Origin: Pseudarthrobacter enclensis
GTDB taxonomy: Bacteria > Actinomycetota > Actinomycetes > Actinomycetales > Micrococcaceae
Length of the DNA stretch: 64,000 nt
NCBI RefSeq assembly: GCF_030811655.1
Contig: NZ_JAUSRE010000013.1
Span: 62,001-126,000 of the forward strand
Direction: 5' to 3'
Below are positions 37,975-46,073 of this stretch, piece after piece. The notes under the pieces were generated by a model. It made no database searches. It worked only from the letters and a program-made list of their open reading frames with translations, and was not told where the DNA came from. Within the stretch, counting starts at the first letter, position 1, and every line of letters begins with the position of its first letter. Made by a program: the position numbers and the translations under genes.

Positions 37975-39276
37975 TCATGCCCCCGCAGGAGTTTGCCGGG
38001 CCGGGCCGCCCGGCGTGAGCCCGGCGCCCGGGTTGAGGCGCGGGGCAAGCTGCTGCCGGAGCCAGGCCTTCACGAGACGCTCCCAGCGTTCGGGATCCAC
38101 GTTCCACTCCTTGGTGTGCCGCGCGTGGTTGAAGGTTTCGAACGTCACCATGTCCGGGTTGCGTTCGGCGAGCAGCGCGGAGGGCCCGTACGGCACGTAC
38201 TCGTCGTCAACACTGTGGATGATGAGTGTGGGCGTCCGCAGCTCCACAGCCCGGGACACCCAGTCCATGACTTTGAGGTCAACCGGGGCAGAGAGGCCGG
38301 TGAGCCGGCGTCCCAGCGGGTGGCCCAGCATCAGCTGCCCGTACCGGCCTACAAGCGACGGGATCCGGTTCAGCTGCGCGTGGTGCGCCAGCACCGTGAC
38401 CCAGTCGATGACCGGGGCGTCGAGCACCATCGCCCGGATGAGATGGCGGTGGCGGGAGAGGTCCGCCGTCTGCAGGCAGATGGCGCCCCCCATGGACCAG
38501 CCAAAGAGGACAATCTCTTCGGCTCCGTGGGCCACCGCGTACTCGATGGCGGCTTCAATGTCCTGCCACTCCGTTGACCCCAGGCCGTACCGCCCATCGT
38601 CGGCCGAGGGCGCCAGTCCGTCGTTCCGGTAGGACACCAGGAGGCTGGTCAGGCCCAGTTCCAGGGCCGGCCCCACCGCGCGGAGCGCCTCCTGCCTGGT
38701 AGCCCCGCGCCCGTGCACCATGATGGCCCATGTCCGCGCGGCGCCTTTTGCCCGGACCAGCCAGGCGGGCGCTTCGCCGCGCTCCACGGGGATCATCACG
38801 TCCTCCACAGGAAGTCCGACGGCGGCCGGGTCAGGATACGTGGCCCCGCTCCACCATCCCCAGCGTGCCGTAGAGAGGTCGCCGCTGTAGACCGCCTCAA
38901 CTTCGCGCAGGACTGTCCGTTCGGCAGGCGAGTAGGAAATAATGCGCCCGATCCGCGCGTGCCCTTTGCCGCCGTCGAAAAAGAATCCGTAAACGCCCTC
39001 CACGGTGGTGTCCTCATTGGCGGCAAAGATCACCTGCTGCTTCTGCCCATCGCGGATGACGGCCAGCACTTCCTTGTCAGCCGCCCGCTGCCGGGCCGGA
39101 GTGATGACGCGCCGCGCAAAATAGACGGCGAGCGCCGAGGAACCCATTCCCAACAGGCTCGCCACCGAACCGCCCGCGATCGCCCCGCCAACGGCCCACT
39201 TTGCCCCGGGCGACATCACGCCTGAATCCCTGGTGGGTGCAGTCATTGCGGGGCGCGCTCGCCGGAAAGGTGCCAT
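37975..39276 (-). CDS. Alpha/beta hydrolase with N-terminal membrane anchor
   Basis: A 433-residue protein. A hydrophobic segment (about 28-52) probably anchors it. The hydrolase domain starts near residue 190 and has the nucleophile elbow GWSMGGA (about 270), an acid in HSVDDEYVPYG, and the catalytic histidine in FNHARHT. This layout fits a serine esterase or lipase. The gene is first in a tight set with an aldehyde dehydrogenase and an SDR, suggesting ester cleavage followed by alcohol and aldehyde oxidation. The ATG at 39276 is preferred, but an ATG at 39246 is possible; neither has a strong ribosome binding site. Confidence 0.82.
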   Translation of the reverse strand: MAPFRRARPAMTAPTRDSGVMSPGAKWAVGGAIAGGSVASLLGMGSSALAVYFARRVITPARQRAADKEVLAVIRDGQKQQVIFAANEDTTVEGVYGFFFDGGKGHARIGRIISYSPAERTVLREVEAVYSGDLSTARWGWWSGATYPDPAAVGLPVEDVMIPVERGEAPAWLVRAKGAARTWAIMVHGRGATRQEALRAVGPALELGLTSLLVSYRNDGLAPSADDGRYGLGSTEWQDIEAAIEYAVAHGAEEIVLFGWSMGGAICLQTADLSRHRHLIRAMVLDAPVIDWVTVLAHHAQLNRIPSLVGRYGQLMLGHPLGRRLTGLSAPVDLKVMDWVSRAVELRTPTLIIHSVDDEYVPYGPSALLAERNPDMVTFETFNHARHTKEWNVDPERWERLVKAWLRQQLAPRLNPGAGLTPGGPARQTPAGA

Positions 39277-39402
39277 GGCACTATTCTTACCGGCCGGGCC
39301 GCCGATGCCCGCATTCCGGGCCGGTTCCGGCACGTCGCCGCACCGTCCCCGCCGGTGTCCCGGGCGTACCGTGGAAGCAGCTCCGGGCGCTAGGCTAAGG
39401 CC

Positions 39403-39894
39403 ATGAGTGATCCCATCGTCATCCTGACCGAAGAACCCCTGGGCGCGGACGACCGCGTGAACATTGAACGGCTGGTGGATGGGACGGACAGCCGCCTGCT
39501 GGTCCTGGTGCCGGCAAACACCGAGCGGCACCTGCTGGTGGATTTCCTGGAGAACCTGTCCATGCTGGACGTTGCCAAGGCGTTCCGCGAGCTGGCCGAC
39601 CGCAACCCGGACGCCGCCGCTGAGCGCGCCCACGCGGACGAAACCCTTGCCGCATCACTCGCTGCACTGGCGGGACTGGGCTCCGGCGTCACAGGACAGG
39701 TAGTGGAGGGCAAGGCGGTGGACAGCCTTGTGGCGAAGGTCAGGGAAACGGGAGCCGGCCAGGCCGTGGTCATCACCCGGCCGCACGCCGTGTCGGACAC
39801 CTTCCACACCGACTGGGCCAACAAGGCACAGGACCAGCTTGGGGTCCCCGTTCTCCACCTGTATGCCGGCTCGGGATTTATCGGCGACTCCTGA
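39403..39894 (+). CDS. Conserved protein of unknown function
   Basis: A 163-residue soluble protein without membrane spans or cysteines. It begins MSDPIVILTEEPLGADD and alternates beta-type (RLLVLVPAN, AVVITRPHAV, VPVLHLYAG) and helical stretches, as in an alpha/beta nucleotide-binding or universal-stress fold. I do not recognise a named family or catalytic motif. It diverges from the hydrolase operon across 126 bp and is followed after 14 bp by msrB, so a role linked to oxidative damage repair is possible but only by position. Confidence 0.7.
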   Translation: MSDPIVILTEEPLGADDRVNIERLVDGTDSRLLVLVPANTERHLLVDFLENLSMLDVAKAFRELADRNPDAAAERAHADETLAASLAALAGLGSGVTGQVVEGKAVDSLVAKVRETGAGQAVVITRPHAVSDTFHTDWANKAQDQLGVPVLHLYAGSGFIGDS

Positions 39895-39908
39895 GCGTTG
39901 GGAATGCT

Positions 39909-40415
39909 ATGAGCATCTTTGGAAACAGCATCTTCGGTAACAAGGCAACGGGCATGGTTGGCGGCGGCCAGGAAGACACCGCAGCGGCAAACACACTCCA
40001 AAAAACCGATGCGCAGTGGCGTGAGGAACTGACCCCGGAGGAGTACCACGTCCTTCGGCAGGCCGGAACTGAACGGCCCTACACGGGTGAATACTGGGAC
40101 ACGCATACCGAGGGGGTGTACCAGTGCCGGGCCTGCGGCGCCGAACTGTTCACCAGCAACGAGAAGTTCGACTCGCACTGCGGCTGGCCGTCATTTTGGG
40201 CCCCCTTGACTGAGGGCAAGGTGCGCTACATCCATGACCGGACCCTCGGCATGGACCGGATCGAAGTGCGGTGCGCCTCCTGCGACTCACACTTGGGCCA
40301 TGTTTTTGAGGGCGAGGGCTACGGCACTCCCACGGACCAGCGCTACTGCATCAACTCCGTCTCCCTTCGGCTGGTCGCCAAGGGCGACGCCGGTGATGGG
40401 CAGTCCCGGGACTAA
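39909..40415 (+). CDS. msrB: Peptide-methionine (R)-S-oxide reductase
   Basis: Reduces the R form of methionine sulfoxide in proteins. Structural zinc cysteines occur as YQCRACGAELF and RCASCDSHLGHVF; the catalytic Cys lies in QRYCINSVSL (about 151). FDSHCGWPSFW and HLGHVFEGEG complete the family signature. The 168 residues include about 35 non-conserved N-terminal residues (MSIFGNSIFGNKATGM). An alternative start at a later codon is conceivable, although none is obvious. It follows the unknown gene by 14 bp. Confidence 0.95.
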   Translation: MSIFGNSIFGNKATGMVGGGQEDTAAANTLQKTDAQWREELTPEEYHVLRQAGTERPYTGEYWDTHTEGVYQCRACGAELFTSNEKFDSHCGWPSFWAPLTEGKVRYIHDRTLGMDRIEVRCASCDSHLGHVFEGEGYGTPTDQRYCINSVSLRLVAKGDAGDGQSRD

Positions 40416-40440
40416 GCCGCCGAAGGACCTGCCAGCACAG

Positions 40441-40463
40441 GGCCGGGGCCGCATGCCCCGGCC
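40441..40463 (+). terminator. Hairpin after msrB
   Basis: A perfect 9-bp stem GGCCGGGGC/GCCCCGGCC (40441-40449, 40455-40463) with a 5-base loop, 25 bases after the msrB stop. There is no T tract, so termination strength is uncertain. Confidence 0.5.
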
Positions 40464-40525
40464 ATGCTGATGCCACAGCAAGGGCTGGTCTCGAGAGCCC
40501 GGGAAAAACCTCGAGCCTAAGCTTT

Positions 40526-40554
40526 TCTTATGGATTGCCCCTTTTGGCATAAGA
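40526..40554. promoter_or_regulatory. Inverted repeat 1 upstream of the DUF6421 gene
   Basis: TCTTATG (40526-40532) and CATAAGA (40548-40554) are exact inverted copies 15 bases apart, in a locally AT-richer region. It may be an operator or overlap the promoter. No regulator gene is adjacent. Confidence 0.55.
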
Positions 40555-40558
40555 CCTG

Positions 40559-40598
40559 CTGGTTGCTTGTTACGCTCCCCAGAGAGGCAAGCAACCAG
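40559..40598. promoter_or_regulatory. Inverted repeat 2 upstream of the DUF6421 gene
   Basis: CTGGTTGCTTG (40559-40569) pairs perfectly with CAAGCAACCAG (40588-40598), an 11-bp stem with an 18-base loop, ending 14 bases before the start codon. As RNA it would form a hairpin just before the ribosome binding site; as DNA it could be an operator. Confidence 0.65.
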
Positions 40599-40612
40599 AA
40601 AGGCAGCCGACG

Positions 40613-41980
40613 ATGACAGAGACCCTGACCACCGCCGTAACCGGGATTTCCGCGCAGAACGAAGACTGGCTCCGGCTCAAGGCGGCAGCAACCGACCTGC
40701 AGGTCCTGCAGGTCCAGGACGGTTCCGTCCCCGACGCCGACCACCACGCGGAGGCAGCCGGGCACGTGAAGTCAATCGTTGCCGCGGTCCAGGCCCTGGC
40801 CCCCGCCTTTCCGCACGACCGCGAATACCTTGGCGCCGCCTGCGCAGACTTCGAAGCATGGGCCGCCGGCGGCTTCGCCGTCCCCGACTTCCTGTCCTCC
40901 CTGCTGGCATTCCAGCCGCAGGAGCAGCGCCGTGACGGCCTGCAGCACCTGGTGGTCTTCCCCATGTACACCCAGAACGGCAGCAGCAACCGGTTGGTGG
41001 AGGCCGTCCTGGTCGAGGTGATCTGGCCGGAGTTCATTGCGGGGCTGGAGGCCGGCGAGTACTCCAACAAGCTGTTCGTCCCCATCCGCTTTATCGATTT
41101 CACCCCGGGCTACGACACGAACTCCGCGGTCCTCTTCCCCGAGACCGTAGCGGTCAGCCGTACCCCCACCTTCACCTGGGGCGCCATTTTCGCCGACAGG
41201 GAGGCCGCCCGGTTCCGCCGCGTCCTGAAGGCTGCCGCTGACATCACCTCGCTGGAGCTCCCTGAGGGCGCTGCGGAACTGCTCGCGGACCAGGACCTGA
41301 CCGAGGCCACCTTCGTGATGTGGGACCTGATCCATGACCGGACCCACATGCGCGGCGACCTGCCGTTCGATCCGTTCATGATCAAGCAGCGCATGCCCTA
41401 CTTCCTGTACTCGCTGGAAGAACTGCGCTGCGACCTGACGGCGTTCCGCGAGTCAGTCCGGATTGAAAAGGATGACGACGCCGACCCCGAAACCCGGCGC
41501 CACGCGAAGCTGGTGCAGTACGCCATCCTGTTCGACCGCATCTTCCGCTTTGCCATCACCGGCACCCGGGTGCGCAACTACGACGGCCTGGGCGGCCAGC
41601 TCCTCTTCGCCTGGCTTCACCAGCAGCACGTGCTGCACTGGACGGATACGCGGCTTACCATCGACTGGGATGAGGTGGCGGACGCAGTCATCGCCCTGGG
41701 GGCCAGCATTGATGATTTGTACTGGCGTTCCATCGACCGGCCCAAGACCGCGCACTGGCTGGCGGCCTACCAGCTGGTCTCGGCAACCGTCACCCCCAAC
41801 CCGGCCTCCGTGTGGGCCAAGGGCCCGGACGCGCTGCCGCTTTCGGGAACGCCCCGGGGCCTCACGGACCAGGTACTGGACGACGAATTCCCGCTGTCCA
41901 TGTTCTACGAGGCATTGGAGAAGAAGATGCGCCCCGTCATTGAATCAACTGCCGGAATCACCGGCCGCACCGCACTGTGA
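40613..41980 (+). CDS. DUF6421-family protein, function unknown
   Basis: A 455-residue soluble protein that I place in the uncharacterised DUF6421 family of actinobacteria. Notable conserved-looking segments: FTPGYDTNSAVLFPETVAV (163-181), DLIHDRTHMRGDLPFDPFM (238-256), SLEELRCDL (267-275), and AWLHQQHVLHW (333-343). The HDRTH pair (His241, His245) followed by Glu269-Glu270 could form a metal site; that is inference from spacing only. AAAGG lies 10 bases before the ATG. It overlaps the following SDR gene by four bases (GTGA), so the two products are probably made together. Confidence 0.82.
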   Translation: MTETLTTAVTGISAQNEDWLRLKAAATDLQVLQVQDGSVPDADHHAEAAGHVKSIVAAVQALAPAFPHDREYLGAACADFEAWAAGGFAVPDFLSSLLAFQPQEQRRDGLQHLVVFPMYTQNGSSNRLVEAVLVEVIWPEFIAGLEAGEYSNKLFVPIRFIDFTPGYDTNSAVLFPETVAVSRTPTFTWGAIFADREAARFRRVLKAAADITSLELPEGAAELLADQDLTEATFVMWDLIHDRTHMRGDLPFDPFMIKQRMPYFLYSLEELRCDLTAFRESVRIEKDDDADPETRRHAKLVQYAILFDRIFRFAITGTRVRNYDGLGGQLLFAWLHQQHVLHWTDTRLTIDWDEVADAVIALGASIDDLYWRSIDRPKTAHWLAAYQLVSATVTPNPASVWAKGPDALPLSGTPRGLTDQVLDDEFPLSMFYEALEKKMRPVIESTAGITGRTAL

Positions 41981-42720
41981 CCGGTTCCGAAGGCGGCGGC
42001 GGACACGGGCCCGGCCCCCTCACCGTCCTGGTGACGGGCGGCAGCGGCGCGTCCGGGATCGCCGCCGCCCGGGCACTGTCCGCGGCGGGCCACCGCGTGG
42101 CCACGGTGGGCTCTGATCCCTCGAGGATCAGGCAGGCGGCAGAAAAAGCGGGCGACCGCGTCACCCCCTTCACGTGCGACCTTGCGGTTCTGGAACAGGT
42201 CAGGCGGTTGCGCGACGACGTCACCGCCGCCTTCGGTACCGTGGACGGGGTGATCCACCTGGTGGGCGGCTGGCGTGGGGCCAAGGGAATCACCGACCAG
42301 ACCGACGACGACTGGGACTTCCTGGAGCGGGGGGCGGTCACCACCCTGCGGAATGTTTCGCGGGTCTTCTTCGATGACATCGCCGCCTCCGCCACCGGCA
42401 GGTTCGCCATGGTTTCCTCAACGTCCCTTGCGAAACCCACTGCGGCGGTGGCCAGCTATGTCGCCGCAAAAGCGGCAGCCGAGGCGTGGACCCTGGCCGT
42501 GGCGGACGGCTTCCGGCGGGCTGCCGAAGCCGGGACCGGTCAGGCAGCCGCCAGCATCCTGGTGGTTAAGGCACTGGTGGACGACGACCTGCGCCGAGCC
42601 CATCCCGAACGAAAGTTCCCGGGAGCGACGGATGTCGCTGACCTGGCTGCCGCCGTCGTCCGGCTTTTCGGCACTCCGTCCACAGAACTCAACGGCGCCC
42701 GGCTCCTCCTGGCGGGCTGA
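41977..42720 (+). CDS. SDR-family NAD(P)-dependent oxidoreductase
   Basis: A 247-residue short-chain dehydrogenase. The cofactor loop is TGGSGASGIAAARAL (about 15-29), with DLAVLEQ for adenine contact. The catalytic region is SSTSLAKPTAAVASYVAAKAA (Tyr and Lys about 158-162). GTG start overlaps the DUF6421 stop. Its last segment (FGTPSTELNGARLLLAG) is the usual SDR C-terminal turn. The substrate is unknown; the overlap suggests it acts on the same compound or pathway as the DUF6421 protein. Confidence 0.85.
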   Translation: MTGSEGGGGHGPGPLTVLVTGGSGASGIAAARALSAAGHRVATVGSDPSRIRQAAEKAGDRVTPFTCDLAVLEQVRRLRDDVTAAFGTVDGVIHLVGGWRGAKGITDQTDDDWDFLERGAVTTLRNVSRVFFDDIAASATGRFAMVSSTSLAKPTAAVASYVAAKAAAEAWTLAVADGFRRAAEAGTGQAAASILVVKALVDDDLRRAHPERKFPGATDVADLAAAVVRLFGTPSTELNGARLLLAG

Positions 42721-42750
42721 AGCCGCCAGGACTGTACCTACACTGAAAGC

Positions 42751-43860
42751 GTGAGCAATCCCATGACGACAACAGCAGAAACCGGCGCGGCGCTGCGGCT
42801 CCACGACCCCAACGTCCGAGGCTTCGCCTCCGACAACTACTCCGGTGTCCACCCGGAGGTCCTGGCGGCGCTCGCTGCGGCCAACGGGGGGCACCAGGTC
42901 TCTTATGGCGAGGACGACTACACCGCGCGCCTGCAGGAACTGATGGTTGAACACTTTGGCCCCGGCATCGAATGCTTCCCGGTATTCAACGGCACCGGCG
43001 CCAATGTCCTGTCACTGCAGTCACTGCTCCCCCGCTGGGGTGCGGTGGTGTGCGCCTCCACCGCGCACATCAACATGGACGAGAACGGCGCCCCGGAGCG
43101 CATCGGCGGCCTCAAGCTCCTGCACGTCCCCACGCCGGACGGCAAACTGACCCCCGAGCTGATCGACCGTGAAGCCTGGGGCTGGGGAGACGAGCATCGC
43201 GCCCAGCCGCTCGCCGTCTCCATCACCCAGACCACGGAACTGGGCACCTGCTACACCCCGGACGAGGTGCGCGCCATTGCCACGCACGCGCATGCCAAGG
43301 GAATGAAGCTGCACATGGACGGTGCCCGGCTGGCCAATGCGGCCGCCCACCTGGGCGTGCCGCTGCGCGCCTTCACCCGGGATGCCGGGGTGGACATCCT
43401 GTCCTTTGGGGGTACCAAGAACGGACTGCTCTTCGGCGAAGTGGTGGTGGCCCTGAACCCGGAGGCAGCTCACGGCCTGGTCTACCTGCGCAAGATGGAC
43501 ATGCAGCTGGCCTCCAAGATGCGCTTCATGTCCGCCCAGTTCGTCGCCCTGCTGGAAGGCGACCTCTGGCTGCGCTCGGCTTCGCATGCCAACGCCATGG
43601 CCACCCGGCTGCGCGCCGCCGTGGACACCATCGAGGGCGTCCGGCCCACGCAAAAGACCGAGTCCAACGGCGTCTTCGCCATCCTGCCACCCGGCGTGGC
43701 CGACAGGCTGCGCAGTTCCTTCCGGTTCTACGACTGGGACGAGGCCGCAGGGGAAGTCCGGTGGATGTGTTCCTTTGACACCACGGAGGAGGATGTCGAT
43801 TCCTTTGCTGCCGCAATCCGCCATGAACTGCGGGATTACCGGGACGGCCAGGCCCGCTGA
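42751..43860 (+). CDS. Threonine aldolase/beta-eliminating lyase-family PLP enzyme
   Basis: A 369-residue fold-type I PLP enzyme. Typical segments are RGFASDNYSGVHPEV at the N-terminus, NGTGANVLSLQSLL (about 70), HMDGARLANAAAHLG (about 190-204), and the PLP lysine in LSFGGTKNGLLFGE (about 217). Low-specificity threonine aldolases cleave threonine to glycine and acetaldehyde; relatives act on other beta-hydroxy amino acids. The GTG at 42751 lies 30 bp after the SDR gene, so it may be the third gene of the DUF6421 unit. Confidence 0.88.
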   Translation: MSNPMTTTAETGAALRLHDPNVRGFASDNYSGVHPEVLAALAAANGGHQVSYGEDDYTARLQELMVEHFGPGIECFPVFNGTGANVLSLQSLLPRWGAVVCASTAHINMDENGAPERIGGLKLLHVPTPDGKLTPELIDREAWGWGDEHRAQPLAVSITQTTELGTCYTPDEVRAIATHAHAKGMKLHMDGARLANAAAHLGVPLRAFTRDAGVDILSFGGTKNGLLFGEVVVALNPEAAHGLVYLRKMDMQLASKMRFMSAQFVALLEGDLWLRSASHANAMATRLRAAVDTIEGVRPTQKTESNGVFAILPPGVADRLRSSFRFYDWDEAAGEVRWMCSFDTTEEDVDSFAAAIRHELRDYRDGQAR

Positions 43861-43918
43861 CGGGCGACCGACGGCGAGCCTTCCGGCCCCGCCCCGCCCC
43901 GGCCCGTAATCTGCCAAG

Positions 43919-44605
43919 GTGAACGCACTTGACCAGGTTCCCCCGGATTTTCTCCACGCCTTGGGAACCCTCAGGAAAGCCCGCTGCCGCAAGGAACTGC
44001 GCCTCGCAGAGATCCCTGCCCCCGCTCGGCTGGCACCCTTCGCCGTCGCGCTGGGCGCCGAAGTTATGGCACCCGGCTCCGGCACCCCTTCCACACCCGT
44101 CCACGGACCGGCGGCATTGGCTTTCGCAGCCGCGTCCGGAACCTCTGCCGCCACCCCGGACGACGACGAAACGGAGCTGGCAACGGGCCGTTTCATCCTG
44201 CTGCATGACCCTGACGGCTCAGCGGTCTGGGACGGGGAATTCCGGATCGTCACCTACATCCGGGCCGAACTGGAACCGGAAATGGGCAACGACCAGATGC
44301 TGGGAACAGTGGCCTGGACCTGGCTGGTGGAGGCGTTGGAAAACCACCATGCGGACTACCGGGCAGCAGGCGGCACGGCCACCCGCGTCCTCTCCGAAAG
44401 CTTCGGCACCCTGGCCGAAAGGCCGGGGTCGATCGACATCGAACTCCGCGCTTCCTGGACCCCCGCCTCCTCCGATGTCCAGGCCCACCTCGAAGCGTGG
44501 TCCGACATGGTGTGCACGTTCGCCGGCCTCCCGCCGCTACCCGACGGCGTGACCGCGCTCCCGCCCCGGCGCAGACAGCAGAATGGTTATGGAACTGGCC
44601 GGTAA
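43919..44605 (+). CDS. DUF3000-family protein
   Basis: A 228-residue actinobacterial protein of unknown function. The family pattern is evident: a helical N-terminus (PPDFLHALGTLRKARCRKEL), RLAPFAVALGAEV, GRFILLHDPDGSAVWDGEFRIV, and TVAWTWLVEALENHHADY. A poorly conserved insert occurs at about 52-82. The GTG start at 43919 gives the typical length. It lies 12 bp before the RNase D-like gene, a pairing common in actinobacteria and therefore likely an operon. Confidence 0.85.
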   Translation: MNALDQVPPDFLHALGTLRKARCRKELRLAEIPAPARLAPFAVALGAEVMAPGSGTPSTPVHGPAALAFAAASGTSAATPDDDETELATGRFILLHDPDGSAVWDGEFRIVTYIRAELEPEMGNDQMLGTVAWTWLVEALENHHADYRAAGGTATRVLSESFGTLAERPGSIDIELRASWTPASSDVQAHLEAWSDMVCTFAGLPPLPDGVTALPPRRRQQNGYGTGR

Positions 44606-44617
44606 ACTGGGGGCATC

Positions 44618-45952
44618 ATGACCCCAAACATTCCGGAAAACACCACAGCCGGCGTCCCGGCTGCTGCTGCCGCACCCCACATCACGGTGGAGGGCTTTGA
44701 CAGCCCCATCCCCGAAATCATTGACCTGGACTCCCCCAGGGACGGTGTTCCGCTGGTCATCGAGACCCAGTCCGGCCTGGAGCGGTGCGCCGCCGCCATC
44801 GCCGCGGGCACCGGGCCCGCCGGCGTGGACGCGGAGCGCGCCTCCGGATTCCGCTACGGGCAACGCGCGTTCTTGGTCCAGATCAGGCGCGAAGGAGCCG
44901 GGACCTGGCTGATAGATCCGGAACCGTTCGGGAACCTGGGCATCATCAACGACGCCCTCCGCGGCGTCGAATGGATCCTGCACGCCGCCACCCAGGACCT
45001 GCCGTGCCTCTCCGAACTTGGCATGTGGCCGGACAAGCTCTTCGACACGGAGCTCGCCGCACGCCTGGCCGGACTCCCCCGGGTGGGGCTCGCCGCCGTC
45101 ATCGAACAGCTGCTGGGATTCGGGCTGGCCAAGGAACACTCTGCCGCCGACTGGTCCACCCGTCCCCTGCCGGAGCCTTGGCTGCGCTACGCCGCGCTGG
45201 ACGTCGAAGTCCTCACCGAGCTGCGCGAGGAACTGATCGAGCTGCTGCAGGCCGATGGCAAGCTTGAGTACGCCGAACAGGAATTCGCCGCCATCCTGGA
45301 AGCGGGCGTCGCTCCCCCGCGGGTTGACCCATGGCGCAAGACCTCCGGCCTGCACCAGATCAGGGACCGCCGGCAGCTCGCCGCGGTCCGCGAGCTGTGG
45401 CTGGAACGCGATTCGCTGGCGCAAAAACGGGACGTGGCGCCGGGCAGGCTGCTTCCCGACTCCGCCCTGGTAGCGGCCGCGAAGGCTATGCCCTCCACGG
45501 TCCCGCAGCTGCTCACCACCAAGGGATTCCACGGCCGTGCCGCCCAGCGAGAAGCCCCGCGCTGGCTGCGCTGCATATCGGCGGCCCGAGCCCTTGACGA
45601 CCTGCCGCCGCTGCACCTGGCCACCAATGCCCCGCCGCCGCCGCGGGTCTGGGCAGACCGCGACCCTGAAGCGGCCGCGCGCCTCGGCACCGCCCGGCCA
45701 CTGCTGCAGGCAAAGGCCGAGGAACTGAACCTTCCACTGGAAAACCTCCTGACACCCGACTACCTCCGCCGCGTTGCCTGGCGGCCACCGGCAGAGGTCA
45801 CCGAAGAGTCCGTCTCCGCCGAGCTGCGGGCATTTGGCGCCCGGCAGTGGCAGGTGGAGCTCACGGCCCCCCTGATTACGGCCGCGTTCCTGAACCCGCA
45901 GCCGCTGCCACGCAAGGAGTCCAAGGCCTCCGCAGGCGCGGGGAGCCAGTAA
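44618..45952 (+). CDS. Ribonuclease D-like 3'-5' exonuclease with HRDC domain
   Basis: A 444-residue protein. The DEDD exonuclease domain (about 45-215) has Asp71 and Glu73 in GVDAERASG, an aspartate in HAATQDLPCLSELG (about 130), and a final aspartate in RYAALDVEVLTEL (about 193). An HRDC nucleic-acid-binding domain follows (about 240-320), and a C-terminal domain ends in a polar tail. RNase D trims tRNA and other structured RNAs; whether the actinobacterial form does so is not known. ATG at 44618 follows DUF3000 by 12 bp. Confidence 0.9.
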   Translation: MTPNIPENTTAGVPAAAAAPHITVEGFDSPIPEIIDLDSPRDGVPLVIETQSGLERCAAAIAAGTGPAGVDAERASGFRYGQRAFLVQIRREGAGTWLIDPEPFGNLGIINDALRGVEWILHAATQDLPCLSELGMWPDKLFDTELAARLAGLPRVGLAAVIEQLLGFGLAKEHSAADWSTRPLPEPWLRYAALDVEVLTELREELIELLQADGKLEYAEQEFAAILEAGVAPPRVDPWRKTSGLHQIRDRRQLAAVRELWLERDSLAQKRDVAPGRLLPDSALVAAAKAMPSTVPQLLTTKGFHGRAAQREAPRWLRCISAARALDDLPPLHLATNAPPPPRVWADRDPEAAARLGTARPLLQAKAEELNLPLENLLTPDYLRRVAWRPPAEVTEESVSAELRAFGARQWQVELTAPLITAAFLNPQPLPRKESKASAGAGSQ

Positions 45953-45980
45953 GCGTCTCCGGCCAGCCCTTGCGGGCTAA

Positions 45981-45996
45981 GTTACTCACGAGTAAC
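45981..45996. promoter_or_regulatory. 16-bp palindrome, probable TetR-type operator of fadAB
   Basis: GTTACTC-AC-GAGTAAC is a perfect 7+7 inverted repeat with a 2-base spacer, 78 bases before the thiolase start. Such GTTACTC-type palindromes resemble operators of TetR-family fatty-acid-degradation regulators in actinobacteria; the regulator gene is not in the window. Confidence 0.65.
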
Positions 45997-46073
45997 ATCG
46001 GTGTGACCCACGTCAGGTTGCTGCCGCCTTCCGGCATGCACCCGGCGCGCTACGTCTCGATGAGGAGTAACAC

